Assembly (NCBI GenBank): GCA_033439265.1
Contig: JAVTVX010000010.1
Coordinates: forward strand, 13,190,001 to 13,254,000
Origin: Dillenia suffruticosa
Taxonomy: Eukaryota > Streptophyta > Magnoliopsida > Dilleniales > Dilleniaceae
Direction of reading: 5' to 3'
Length of the DNA stretch: 64,000 nucleotides
Numbering within the stretch: position 1 is the first letter of the stretch; every line of letters begins with the position of its first letter. Below the pieces are notes generated by a model, which ran no database searches, was not told the origin of the DNA, and saw only the letters and a list, made by a program, of their open reading frames with translations. Positions 1 through 11,094 of this stretch are shown one piece after another. The position numbers and the translations under genes were made by a program.

Positions 1-928
1 CAATTTTTTTTTTATTTTTCTTTTTCCGGCTTTGCAAAAGGAATCCTTGATGAATGATAATAATGCATCTGTAATCTTGGTGTGGGACTACTCTTGTCGG
101 ACACTCATTAATCTTGTTATCATAGTACCCTCCTTTTTATCATTTCTTGTATACTTTTGAATGTTCAAATGACACGATCAAAGTCATGTAAGATTTAGGA
201 CTTCTCTTTAAAAGAAATTTATTTATTTTTAAAATAATTTTAAATATATATATATCATATTTTATCACCGATGAGAAATGATCTCATTTAGGACCAAAAC
301 TTGGATTCGAATTTTAAAAATAATAAAATTACGTTGAGAGAGTTTCCCTATAAAGGATTTACTAGTAATTTGAGCCAGATTAATTAAAATATATTTCTGA
401 ATACTGATCGGTCAAGTATTAAAAAAAAATCTTATGAGAGATATCATATGTTTACCTATCAGTAGACCAACGCTCTGTAGGTGTAGTGATTAAATATTAA
501 ACTCTTTTAATCAAGATTTTGAATTCGAGTTTTGAAAAAAAAATACTAAAAGAGTCGACCTCTAAATGAATTTCACATAATATTTCAAACCGAATTACTC
601 AAATAATCGGGATACTAATCATTCATAAAAAAATAATAATAAAATAAAATAAAATTTGTATACCCACCGGTAGAGAATCTTTATGATAGACCATCAAACA
701 CCGAAATCCTTTTCCGTTAATTCAATGGGTCCAGTCAAAAATCAGAATTTTCATGCCGCATTGTCTGCCCACCACGTCCGCTTCACATGGGATGGGAATG
801 TCCCATTTACCTACCAACTATTGAGCTCATCACAGTCTTTTTCTCCATATCTTACACCTTCAGCTTCACCGCTGCATTCTCTCCAGTACACACATAGCAC
901 CTGTCTACACACGCAATTCTAGCAAACA
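1..928. other. AT-rich 5' flank, no gene
   Basis: No convincing coding sequence. The stretch is AT-rich and holds at least two decayed copies of the dispersed repeat family seen elsewhere in this window (about 290-415 and 468-625). These are recognisable by the recurring pattern of an unbroken A/T stretch, 'TTCGAATT/TTCGAGTT', 'AAAAGAGT', and a terminal ATCGG-type end. The last ~150 bases, pyrimidine-rich and less AT-rich, are probably the core promoter and 5' UTR of the PLAT gene that starts at 951. Confidence 0.6.
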
Positions 929-949
929 GAGAGAGAGAGAGAGAGAGAG
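929..949 (+). repeat. (GA)10 microsatellite directly before PLAT start codon
   Basis: A run of about ten GA units ends one base before the ATG at 951, so it lies in the 5' UTR of the PLAT gene. GA/CT tracts near plant start sites can bind GAGA-binding BPC proteins (family knowledge). A role here is inference. Confidence 0.9.
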
Positions 950-950
950 G

Positions 951-1746
951 ATGAGGGTTCTGTTGTTACTGCCAATAGTAGTGGTGACTGTCTTCTTCTC
1001 GGCGGCAGCCAGAGAAACCCCCGTAAGTTTTTCAATTTCTGTCTTCACCCATTTCCTCAATTAGTTGAATATACTCGCAGCAATACCAACCTTAATCTAC
1101 TATCTATGAATTATACAAATCCTACATTCTCAAAACTATTTTGAGTTAAAATTGTTATAGCCATAGCTATATTTATGTAGGTGATCTTATTTACGAAACC
1201 AAGAAATATAAATATTTTTCATTTACTCTTCCTTTAAAAAATATTTATTTATTTTCTCTCATGCAGGATGAATGCGTCTACACATTGTACGTAAAGACCG
1301 GGTCAATAATCAAAGCCGGAACCGATGCCAAAATCGGGGTGACCCTAGGGGACGCATCGGGTCGATCGGTTTGGGTACCCGATCTACGCCCATGGGGACT
1401 AATGGATTCGAAACACGACTACTTCGAGAGGGGCAATGTCGACATCTTCGGTGGCCGCGGACGCTGCATTGATAGGCAGATTTGCAGGCTCAATATAAGT
1501 TCGGACGGGTCCGGGTCCCATCCGGGTTGGTATTGCGATTACGTGGAGGTCACCTCAACTGGGCCCCACAGAAGATGCGGGCAATCCATCTTCTACGTCG
1601 ATCGATGGCTCTCATTAGATGCTCCCCCATATCAACTATCGGCGATCCTTGATGGGTGTAAACGTTATGATGGTCCGCCGAGGCATGGGAATAATCATGG
1701 GCCTTTTGCTGTGAGTGGAGATGGATCTAGGCCTGCTTGGCAGTAA
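951..1746 (+). CDS. secreted PLAT/LH2-domain stress protein (PLAT1-like)
   Basis: Two exons, 951-1022 and 1267-1746, join in phase 0 across a GT-AG intron (GTAAGT donor, ATGCAG acceptor) to give 183 residues. Residues 1-20 form a signal peptide (MRV then LLLLPIVVVTVFFSAAA). The mature part opens with DECVYTLYVKTG and runs through the PLAT beta-sandwich, with DASGRSVWVPDL and the WYCDYVEVTS segment typical of plant single-PLAT proteins. Cysteines are conserved, as in Arabidopsis PLAT1 (about 181 aa). Family members are ER/secretory proteins induced by abiotic stress and involved in tolerance and growth. They have the lipoxygenase-type PLAT fold but no enzyme domain. The start is fixed by the signal peptide and the first in-frame ATG after the GA repeat. 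PLAT1, PLAT2 or PLAT3 orthology cannot be decided from sequence alone. Confidence 0.93.
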
Positions 1747-3480
1747 TGTGCCCCTGTAGGCCTGGCTCATTTTACCCTTTTACTTTTCCTACCCGTCAAT
1801 TTTCTTTCTTTTTTTTTTTTTTTCAGTTTTCACCTCTGGTATCTGAACTTTTTTCTACCCATCTTTACTATCTCCTTTTTTGTGGAATGCCGATAGTGTT
1901 TCAGAAGGTAGTGAAGTATTCGAGTTGAATAATGATTGTGTTATATAAATGTGTCGTGATTTTTGTGGTATATTGTTAAATTAGATTAATCAAAATTTCG
2001 AATTTTAAGAATAAAAAAATATATATCGAAAAAATCAGTACCTAAACTGAATCTCACAGTATTTAAATCAAATTAATTAGATAATTCAATATTAATTTAA
2101 TCAATAAAAATTGTTAAGCGACTAAATTCCACTTCAAAGCAAAAAAAAAAATAATAATAAAAATAATTGCCCACCAAAATTATGGAATAATTTTAAAATT
2201 CTGCGAGGATAAGCAAACATGACTCAAAAAGGAGGAAGGTATCCTAAAAATGGACATGTGAGAGTTTTCATTCTCACTCTGGCCTTTGCTTCGGGGGATA
2301 TGGGTCTTTATGCCAAAAACCTTTTCTTTTTTCATTAAAAGGGTTTTATGACCTGAAGAGGAGGGTATGAAGATTTGAATAATTGCCGGTGAGGATTGAA
2401 GCCACTAGTACTATGCCAATTGCAGGTGATGCCACCAAAAGCTTGCGGTATATATCTTAAGGTCACTTGTTCTCTTGTTTTAAAAAAATAAAATAAATTA
2501 AACTTAAGTATTCAGGTAATTTTTTTTTTACTTGTTCACCGATATTCAGAAATTCGACTAATTTACTTCGAATAGTTATGGGGTTCAAAGTATTCAAATA
2601 ATAGTTATGCATTTTGTTAGAGATCTAATTATTATCATCTGATTAATCTCGAAAATTCTCATAATATATGATTGTTTAGCTACATGGAAGATGTTTAGAT
2701 ATAAATTTTGATTGTCAATTAGTTATATATTGAGAAATTTTATATTTTTAGACTGACGTTTATACGTAAATCTTTTTTTTTCTTTAATTAACAATTATCA
2801 TATATCTATTTAATGAATACGAAACAAATACACCTAAAAAATTTATATAAAATTATTAAATATGTACACAAAAAATCCTTTATGTTATGATAAAATTTGA
2901 ATTTCAAGATAGAGGGAAGAAATGGAAGCTTACATGCATCGATTTGAACCCTACTTCACCTCCTTGTTGCTTTCTTTGCAAAAGAAATGGTGAAATTAGG
3001 GAAGGATTGGCAGGGCTTTCCCTTCTCTGGTTCATGTCTTTACTCCGTATTTCTAGCTTCTTTTAGTTTTTTTTTTTTTGCGATCGATTTTAAAATTTAA
3101 AATTTAAAATTAATTTATTATTTATCTAAAATTTTAATCCCATTTTAAAAGAAGAAAAAAAAAAGAATGACACAAGTTGTGAAATGAGAAACATCTTTTC
3201 ATCTTAGCTTCCAATGGATTTTTTTTTTTTTTTTTTCCTTTGGCGCCTAACCAATATTTTGTTCATCATTATTTTAAATCAGTGGAAAAAGAAAATTAAA
3301 AAGTCATTGATGGCAGGGCCATGGAGGATCCAAGTGCGCCAGGACCCGGAAAGGAAGAGGGTCACACTACTCAAATCTCAAATATCCGAATTACAACGCT
3401 GACGAACCGCCTTTTCGGACCGAGAGAGATCCGAATCCTAAACGTGGATGCTGATACAGACACGACTGGTCAGGTTTCAA
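1747..3480. other. intergenic spacer between PLAT and SF1
   Basis: Holds the 3' UTR of the PLAT gene and about 1.5 kb of AT-rich spacer. One decayed dispersed-repeat copy is visible near 1980-2095. There are several poly-T or poly-A runs (around 1810, 2520, 3067, 3219). No open frame shows family similarity. The final ~150 bases are probably the SF1 promoter. Confidence 0.6.
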
Positions 3481-3498
3481 CAAAACACCCTCCCCCCC

Positions 3499-3507
3499 TT
3501 TATAACT
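3499..3507 (+). promoter_or_regulatory. possible TATA box of SF1
   Basis: TTTATAACT lies in a C-rich context about 115 bases upstream of the SF1 ATG, which would give a 5' UTR near 85 bases rich in CT runs. This is by pattern only. Confidence 0.35.
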
Positions 3508-3619
3508 TTAACCTTCCCTCCTCGTCTCTTCTCAAAGCGCCAAGCACCGCCCGTGCCCTCTCTCCCTCTCTCTCTGGTCAAATCTTGGGTTTTCTGTCGT
3601 TCTTTGACCTTCCCTAACG

Positions 3620-6019
3620 ATGGAATCCCTTCAAGAAAACCCTCTCGAATCTCTTGCAGTCTACGAAGAAAACCATAATCCCTCCTATAAACAGGAAGCC
3701 CCTAATTTGTCATCCGATCAAAACCCTATGTCGCAACTGGAAGCCCTAGTTTCATCCGATCCAAAAAAATCATCGGCAATTCAAGGAACCCAAGTCGCTG
3801 ACATTCAAAATCTGAATACCTCAAACAAAGTCAATGAAAATTCGAATTCTGCGACTGAGAATCCCTCGTCGGAGTATAATGGGCAGATTCAAATTTTACC
3901 GAAGCCATTGCTTTCAGAAAACGGTGTTGGCAATACTAACAGTGGAACCGATCAAGATTGTTCGGCCGGCGAAGAGGAGACAACTAGCCGACGGCGTCGC
4001 AGAAGCCGGTGGGACCCTCCTCCGAGTGAGTCGAATGAGCAGAGTGGAGCTGACACCAACAGTGGAACGGGTACGAGGAAGAGGAAGTCAAGGTGGGCGG
4101 ACGATGAGCCGAAACCTGTAATTCAGCTACCTGATTTCATGGGAGGTATTGAATTCGATCCTGAGATTCAAGCTCTTAATAGTAGGTTACTTGAAATAAG
4201 TAGAATGTTGCAATCTGGTTTGCCTTTGGATGATAGACCTGAAGGTGCAAGGTCACCTTCACCAGAACCAATATACGATAACATGGGAATTAGGATAAAT
4301 ACCAGAGAGTATCGTGCTCGAGAGAGGCTTAATCAGGAGAGGCAAGAGATTATATCACAAATAATAAAAAGGAATCCGGCATTTAGGCCTCCTGCAGATT
4401 ATAGACCACCCAAGCTTCGGAAGAAGCTTTATATACCGATGAAAGAGTACCCGGGTTACAATTTTATTGGACTTATTATTGGGCCAAGGGGTAATACTCA
4501 GAAGAGGATGGAAAGAGAAACAGGTGCGAAAATTGTGATTCGGGGTAAAGGGTCTGTGAAGGAGGGTAGGCTGCAACAAAAGAGGGATCTTCAGCCTGAT
4601 ACTTCTGAAAATGAGGATTTACATGTTTTGGTGGAAGCTGAGACGCAGGAAGCACTTGATGCTGCTGCTGGAATGGTGGAGAAGTTGTTGCAACCTGTGG
4701 ATGAAGTGCTGAATGAACATAAGAGGCAACAGCTTAGGGAACTAGCTGCATTGAATGGAACTATAAGGGATGAAGAGTATTGTAGGTTGTGTGGCGAGCC
4801 AGGCCACAGGCAATATGCATGTCCCTCTCGCTTGTCCACTTTCAAGATTGAGGTTCAATGTAAAATATGTGGTGATGGTGGTCATCCAACTATTGATTGT
4901 CCTCAGAAGGGGACTGCAGGAAAGAAAATGGATGACGAATATCAAAATTTTTTGGCGGAATTGGGAGGACCAGTCCCAGAGTCGACGACTAAGCAAAGCT
5001 CTACGTTGACAATTCAGGGTTCGGGTGGTTCTGGAAGCAATTCTCCTTGGGCCAGTAACAATGCAGGTGGTACAGCACAGGCAGGACCATGGTCAAATGG
5101 AATCAAGTCTGTAAAGGAATATGATGACACAAATCTTTATATTGGGTATTTGCCAACGACTTTTGATGATGATTCTTTGATCCAGTTGTTTTCTCCTTTT
5201 GGTGACATTGTTATGGCTAAGGTTATTAAGGACCATCTTACTGGATTAGGCAAAGGTTATGGTTTTGTGAAGTATTCTAATGTTCAACAGGCAAACAGTG
5301 CGATTGCTAGCATGAATGGTTACCGCCTCGATGGGAGAACTATTGCTGTCAGGGTTGCTGGGAAGCCCCCTCAACCCACTGTGCCTCCTGGTCCCCCAGC
5401 ACCAACTATGCCATCATACCCCAGTTCAAACCAGCCTGTTGGTGGCTGTCCTTCCCAGCAGTATGCAGGAGGAGGTCCCCTTGGGATAGCACCACCTGGA
5501 AGCCATCCTCCTGCTCCTGTTCTATGGGGACCGCCTCTTCCACCTCCCTATGCTCCTTATGCTCCCCCGCCACCTCCAGGTGCCATGTATGCTCCTATCC
5601 CAGGTCAACCACTCCCACCTTATGGTGTCCAATATCCTCCACCAGTGCCATCAAGCGGTGCCCCATCTCAAACAGTGCCTTCCAGTGAGGCTCAACAAAG
5701 TTATCCACCTGGAGTTCAGACTCAAGGTGGCTCAACTCTACCTGCCAGTATATATGGGAGTGCTGCTGCAGCAATTCCTCCAAATGCTCCACCTGCATAT
5801 CCAGCTGCTTCTTTAGGGTATTCTTCCTATTATGGTGTAGCACCTCCACCACCACCACCACCACCACCACCACCTGCTGCAACGGCAGATCCTTCTCAGA
5901 GCATTACAAATGTTCCTTGGACATCAAATACTTCTGTTACTCCTCCTGTTCCTTCAGCAGAAAAGGCAACGCATGGCGCAGATTCAGAATATGAGAAGTT
6001 TATGGCTGAAATGAAATGA
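3620..6019 (+). CDS. SF1: splicing factor 1 / branchpoint-bridging protein, plant type with RRM
   Basis: Intronless frame of 799 residues, matching the ~800-aa plant SF1. Visible in order: an Arg-rich patch with SRRRRRSRW; a second [13 protein letters not shown] motif leading into the helix-hairpin region; a KH-QUA2 domain about residues 262-390 with the [16 protein letters not shown] loop; two CCHC zinc knuckles, starting C388 ([14 protein letters not shown]) and C414 ([14 protein letters not shown]); an RRM about residues 503-582 with RNP2 LYIGYL and RNP1 KGYGFVKY; and a proline-rich tail with an 11-proline run. SF1 binds the intron branch site with U2AF in the early spliceosome. The RRM is a plant-specific addition. 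The start is the first ATG of the frame, with no upstream continuation. The protein ends [10 protein letters not shown]. Whether the transcript has a spliced 3' UTR is treated as a finding. Confidence 0.96.
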   Translation: MESLQENPLESLAVYEENHNPSYKQEAPNLSSDQNPMSQLEALVSSDPKKSSAIQGTQVADIQNLNTSNKVNENSNSATENPSSEYNGQIQILPKPLLSENGVGNTNSGTDQDCSAGEEETTSRRRRRSRWDPPPSESNEQSGADTNSGTGTRKRKSRWADDEPKPVIQLPDFMGGIEFDPEIQALNSRLLEISRMLQSGLPLDDRPEGARSPSPEPIYDNMGIRINTREYRARERLNQERQEIISQIIKRNPAFRPPADYRPPKLRKKLYIPMKEYPGYNFIGLIIGPRGNTQKRMERETGAKIVIRGKGSVKEGRLQQKRDLQPDTSENEDLHVLVEAETQEALDAAAGMVEKLLQPVDEVLNEHKRQQLRELAALNGTIRDEEYCRLCGEPGHRQYACPSRLSTFKIEVQCKICGDGGHPTIDCPQKGTAGKKMDDEYQNFLAELGGPVPESTTKQSSTLTIQGSGGSGSNSPWASNNAGGTAQAGPWSNGIKSVKEYDDTNLYIGYLPTTFDDDSLIQLFSPFGDIVMAKVIKDHLTGLGKGYGFVKYSNVQQANSAIASMNGYRLDGRTIAVRVAGKPPQPTVPPGPPAPTMPSYPSSNQPVGGCPSQQYAGGGPLGIAPPGSHPPAPVLWGPPLPPPYAPYAPPPPPGAMYAPIPGQPLPPYGVQYPPPVPSSGAPSQTVPSSEAQQSYPPGVQTQGGSTLPASIYGSAAAAIPPNAPPAYPAASLGYSSYYGVAPPPPPPPPPPPAATADPSQSITNVPWTSNTSVTPPVPSAEKATHGADSEYEKFMAEMK

Positions 6020-7456
6020 TGCTGTTATTTCTTTTCCCTTGAAGAAAGGTACATACACCACGATTTTTCTTTTCTACTCGTTTGGCTACATTCAATTTTT
6101 TATTTCAGATGGGCTTAAATTTGGGAACTACGATCAGTGGCAGGCATGTCCCTCTGCTGTCTTAGAGTGTCACCAAAGTCAAACTGTTAAGGTTTTATAC
6201 ATGTTGTCGCTTCTTGGAGTTTAAAACCTCCTTAATCAACAGCCATCAGCCACCAGCCACCCAGAGAAAAAAAAAAAAAAATTAGCGATACTGGCCAAAG
6301 GTGTCATTTGCCAAATGTTTCAATCCTTTTCATTTTAATATTCTCACAATTGATCAATTATATCATGCTTCAACCTTATTCCATCTTCAACAATTCGTCA
6401 GGCTTATGTTACAGAGGTTCGCATGATGCTGCCCAGAAGAACTCCTTTAATTTTGCAGTTTCCATTACATTTTTTCATCTTACTTGAATTAATTAACTCT
6501 TCTCAATTGTTATTATTGTGATATTTTGACAGGCATGATGTTTCTTGGAGCTATTGTCAACCTGATTTCTTACATCTTGCCATGTCTTCTTGTTCGAAGT
6601 TTGGGACTCACATCTTTAACCTTGCTGTACTGTTATGACATTTGCAGAGACATGGGCTGAGGGATTTATTCTATTTCTTCGTTCTGGTGAAGCCATTGAG
6701 AATCTTCTTGATATCTAGCACCCTCATGGCAGACCTAACTTTGTTTTTTGTCGATGTTTATTGCAGCAAATATAGTGGGGCTCTCATGCCTGGATTCTAT
6801 TTTTTATCATTCTCAGCTTTTTGGATAACCATTAACTGACATCTGAAGTTGTCATGTTTCATTTTACTTGTGGTTTATCGTTTTGGTAATTTTGTGTTAT
6901 GGTAATAGTTTGTTTATGGTGATAATACTTACATTACTGTGAGAAGTTCAATATATCTTTTCTGCGATGCTATTGAAGTTTCTTGGTGCATGCCATTCTC
7001 ATCCCCAGTCTGAGGGTGCATTGCGCATTATCAACAGGAGGTGATGTTGGGGTATGTGAAAGCACAGCCTTTCATTGTTTGCTTAAAAGTCCTTGTTCTT
7101 TCATTTCTTTATCTATAAATCTGATGTTATTTCTCAGTTCTTATATGGCAGGTACTAACCAGATTCCTAATTCATAATCATCAGTATTTGAGCATATGAT
7201 GCTGCTGGTGATCCTCAAGATTCTAATGCAGTGGTTTATAGGATATCATCCTAGGATTTTTAATCTTAGTTTATCTTATTGATTTTACACTGCAGTATGT
7301 GAAGTGGAATCTATGATTGTCATTGATTGAGGTTGCCTGCTTTTTTGGAGGGGTCGCAAAGCTGAGAGGGGGAGAAAATAACCATTGTGTAGGTATTGGG
7401 GAATGGTGCAATAGAATTGAAGGCTCTAGAAGGGTTAAGATTGCCAAAATGAATGA
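6020..7456 (+). other. SF1 3' flank, possible spliced 3' UTR
   Basis: No coding frame of note. The stretch holds several good acceptor-like sites on the SF1 strand (near 6108, 6532, 6646, 6766 and 7151, each ending in CAG after a pyrimidine-rich run). There is a donor-like AAG|GTACAT only 28 bases after the SF1 stop. It may be 3' UTR with introns, but only transcript data could show this. Confidence 0.35.
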
Positions 7457-8016
7457 GGTCAGGAGTGTCTGTAAAGACATCAATTCTGATTACTCATTCT
7501 AGCATATTAACCTATTTAGAGAAAAAAACACTGAAAGCTACTGTACCCCACTTACCACGTAGACATTTTCCTTTATTGTACCATATCTTTCATTAAGTTT
7601 TGATGAAACTATTGGTATGAAGTTGGAACTTGGAAGTGAGGAAGTTGGGAATGTAGAAGTTGTTTCCCAAAGTCCAGCAGGTAGATCTGCCCAGTTGTAG
7701 CATATTATGGCCTTTATTTTGATGAGACGTAGGGTGGTCAGGAGTGTCTGTAAAGACATCAATTCTGATTACTCATCCTAGCATATTAACCTATTTAGAG
7801 AAAAAAGCTGAAAGCTGCTGTACCCCACTTACCATGTAGACATTTTCCTTTATGGTACCATATCTTTCATTAAGTTTTGATGAAACTATTAGAATGAAGT
7901 TGGAACTTGGAAGTGAGGAAATAGTGAATGTAGAAGTTTGTTTCCCCAAGTCCAGAACGTAGATCTGCCTAGTTGTAGCATGGTATGGCCTTTATTTTGA
8001 TGAGACGTAAGGTGGT
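7457..8016. repeat. 279-bp tandem duplication
   Basis: Two adjacent copies, about 7457-7735 and 7736-8016. Both open with GGTCAGGAGTGTCTGTAAAG and close with GATGAGACGTA(A/G)GGTGGT. They differ by scattered substitutions and short indels, so the event is moderately old. There is no coding content. Confidence 0.9.
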
Positions 8017-10298
8017 ATTTTTTTTTTCCTTTTTACAGGATAATCGATGAGGCATACGTTTTAGGAATAACAGATCAATATAAAGACCGGACTGGAGGTT
8101 GTTTATCTTATATAATGTTAGGAGGAACCCTGGTTGTATTGCTGTCCAAGGATTCACTCAATTAGGCCACACTTCGAAGTTGCTAGCGTATGGATTCTTT
8201 TTGGCTTGTGCTAGTACACAGGCACTCTGAACTTACTCTTAGCCACATGCAGCTGAGAATTTAAAGGATTGCGGCAGATTCTTCTCTGATATACATCTTT
8301 TGTCTAACCTGCAGTCATCTAACTTTGCTATCTTTGCTATCTTTGCTTGCCTTTCTAGCATTTGCTTCGATATGGAGTATATGGCTTTTATTTAGTAACA
8401 TGACATCCCTGACTTATTTGAAACAGCTTCTGCCTTTTCAGACCAAGAGGATAATGGGTGGCCCCACGTGGATTCCCTTGCTGATAGACTTTCCACTGAT
8501 TTCTAGACTTCTTTTTCTTCTTTTTTATTTCTTTTAAAATCTTGGTATTGCCAAAAAAAGCTTGGCAGGTTCAGTTGTCATCTTTCTCTTTTTTGGAATC
8601 CCTAATTGTTGAATATTATTCTTCTTAAATATGTGGTTTTTTTTATCTGCTGCATGATTTCAAAAATAAGCACCACTTTTACACAGTTTAAGCTATTGCT
8701 TTAATTGGCCATTAACCTCCATAAAAATTTGCATTAGGCAGCTCTTTCACGATGATTGCTTTGTGTTGGATTTTGGAATGATGAATTCAGGCCCGTGCTG
8801 CTTTTATTAGGAGTATTTGGGTCATAGACATGGGACTGCATCTAGTATAAATGTGACCACAAAACCCAGGGTGATCAATTCATCTTTTCTTTGACTTGAG
8901 CTTGATTATGGTTAATCTAACCCTTTTTATATGTGGTAAGGAGTAGCTGCTCGTGCATCATGGGTGCGACAATTTTCGCGGTAAATTAGGAATCTTGGGC
9001 CAATACGTTCATGTAATATTTGTCATTATAGATCTTGATATTCTAACCTCTGCCTAATCTTTCTGTGGAAAATCGGTTGAAGTTGGTCAGGGTGTTGCAT
9101 GCGATTGAGAGGTTGAAAGGTGTTTGTTGCAGTTACATGGTTTTGAGATTCTCGTCAAAAAATCTTTGCAGTCCAGCTAGATTTTATTATGATCGGGCCC
9201 CTTCCTTATTCTAGTTAAGCGAGTATTGCCCACCTGCTATTTTCCAGAATACCTTGAAACTTTGGTTTTGAGTGTGATTTAATTTGATTCTGGGTTAGAA
9301 GGGTCATGTTTCAAGTGTCATTGCCATGACTCTTGGTGATCCTATGATTTCTTGGAAGGAGGTTTTATTTGATTCTATGAGATGTGATCTCATTCACAGT
9401 GATCATTGTGTTAACAGCCTTGGTGTTGGTGTTTTCTATTATATGGTGGCCATTAGCTCTTTGCTTCCATTTGCCCTTTTTTTTCTTTTTGGTGTTCATT
9501 GTTCTGGCATGCCATGGAAATTGTTGTTCAGAGAGCTTTGCAGATTTTTAACCTGTGATTTTTCTGCTTAACCTTGGGCATTTTGCAGTATCTTTGGAAT
9601 TGAAGTGTCTGATTTGTATAGTGCCATGTGCTAGCCCCGTTACCCTCTTCCCTTTTTTTCTTCCCTGGCAGTTAAGTAATGGTTGGTTTTTTTTTTGGGG
9701 GGGGGGGGTGTTATCTTGAATAAGTTTATCTTGGTTGGATTAATTGTTCCCTACTCCTTTGCTTATATAGGAGTAGCAGGTGATTCTGTGCATCTCTCCA
9801 TTTATATTGTGGAAATATTTATTGTGCTTGATCCTTCAAGAAGGCGATTTTGTTTAACTTGCCATGTGTCAAGTGCCTTGTCAATTGTTTATTCAGAGGA
9901 GGGAGGCCTTGCCGGGGCTTTGAGTGAGTGATCAAGAGTTCAATAGGCATTGCGGCTCTCTTTCTCTCTAGAAAAAGAAAATATTTGTTACTTTATTATT
10001 TTTAAAGTGAAAATTTCTCAGGATTCAATCATGCAAAAGGGAAAGGATAATTTTAGTTTGAGCAAATGTTATGCTGAAGTAAAAAAGAAAAATTGAAAGT
10101 CAAGGAAAATGTTTGAACATAAGGAAGTTTGAATTAAAATGGTGCGGGTGCGGGTGCAACTGGAACCTCAACTTAGTTGTATGGATTCAGCTTACACCAA
10201 TCTCTGAAGACTAAATTAGGGTTTTTATTTTAATTTTTTTCAATATTAGTATTCGGAATCATATTTCGATTAATCTGAATTGAGTATCTGTAGAGTTC
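8017..10298. other. intergenic, no gene seen
   Basis: About 2.3 kb of moderately AT-rich sequence without a frame that resembles a protein family. A T-run followed by a run of about twelve G occurs near 9688-9709. Base composition is less AT-extreme than the repeat-rich spacers, consistent with unique (perhaps transcribed) DNA, but no structure can be supported. Confidence 0.5.
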
Positions 10299-10400
10299 CT
10301 ATTCAAAGGGTGGATTTCTTAGCGTAATATTTTTCATTTTTAAGTTTTAAATTCGAAAGTTAGTTAAAAGATTTAACAACTCATTCTATTAAACTAATTA
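10238..10400 (+). repeat. dispersed AT-rich repeat, copy
   Basis: Resembles copies at about 21820-21970 and 22360-22520. The shared order is an 'AATATTCAGAAT..ATATTTTGATTAAT' opening, a 'TTTTAACGTAATTTTT' stretch, 'AAATTTTAAATTCGAGA', a 'TTAAAAGAATTAATAA' stretch, then 'CTCATTAAATTAATTATTTATCGGT'. The family looks like a non-autonomous element. It has no coding capacity and its class is unknown. Confidence 0.6.
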
Positions 10401-10596
10401 TTTATCGGTAAAGCTAAATTATGTTATGCATCCTAATCTATCCTTTTCCTACTTAAGGGGTGGTTTTTTTAGCATAGTTTTTTTCATTAAGTTTCAAACT
10501 TGAAAGATGGTTACAAGGTTTAACAACTCATCTTATTATACTAACTACCCATTGGAAAAGGCTAAATTATGTTATGCATCCTAATCTATCCTTTTC
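10299..10596. repeat. 148-bp tandem duplication
   Basis: The segment ending GCTAAATTATGTTATGCATC plus CTAATCTATCC at about 10413-10444 recurs at 10561-10592, an offset of 148 bases. The preceding ~110 bases also match imperfectly (TTTAACAACTCAT and GGGTGG blocks). The duplication lies inside, and extends, a dispersed-repeat copy. Confidence 0.8.
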
Positions 10597-11094
10597 ACTA
10601 CTCTATTTAGCAAAACACTTGTAGAACTAATCAGTCACGTTAAGAGAGTTCAACCAAAAAATTTGATAAAGTGTGTAATTTTTTTTGGGATGGGATATAA
10701 TTCTAGTTTTAACACATTTAGTTTTACTTAGAAAGACGTGATGTAAAATTTTTGTTGCGTTTAAAAAAATGATAATAAAGAAATGAGATTTAAAAGAGTT
10801 AATCCTTTAAATCTCATGATATTCGATTTGAATTAGTTTAGTGAAATTCAGAAAGCGATTAACAATAAGAAAAATTTATTTAAAAAAAAAAGAGATAAAT
10901 ATTTAATCAATAGTTTTATTTAAATAATAAAAGAATTACACCTCGACGTTCACTCCGGTAGCCTGAAACTTAGTCTCAATAAGACAATTCAGTGGTCACA
11001 ATTTCTTGATCTTTGTATAACAAAAAAAGAAAAAATGGAGGCTGAGTCTATTTGGGCATTGGGTTCGAGTCCTTTCGCCTACACAATAATTTTC
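10597..11094. other. AT-rich spacer
   Basis: Contains another decayed, probably inverted copy of the dispersed repeat near 10770-10870. The last ~100 bases are pyrimidine-rich and could be the old 5' end of the gene relic that follows. No gene is seen. Confidence 0.4.

Noticed and set aside
3321..3617. Upstream frame of 98 codons before SF1
   Set aside because: Probably overlaps the promoter and TATA-like site, is Pro/Ser low complexity and is not protein-family-like.
5595..5882. Antisense frame with a poly-Val run opposite SF1
   Set aside because: Mirror image of the proline-rich coding sequence; no independent evidence.
11041..11090. Possible tRNA 3' half (GGGTTCGAGTCC followed by a pyrimidine-rich end)
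   Set aside because: No matching acceptor stem, D-arm or anticodon arm upstream; only the T-loop-like words agree.
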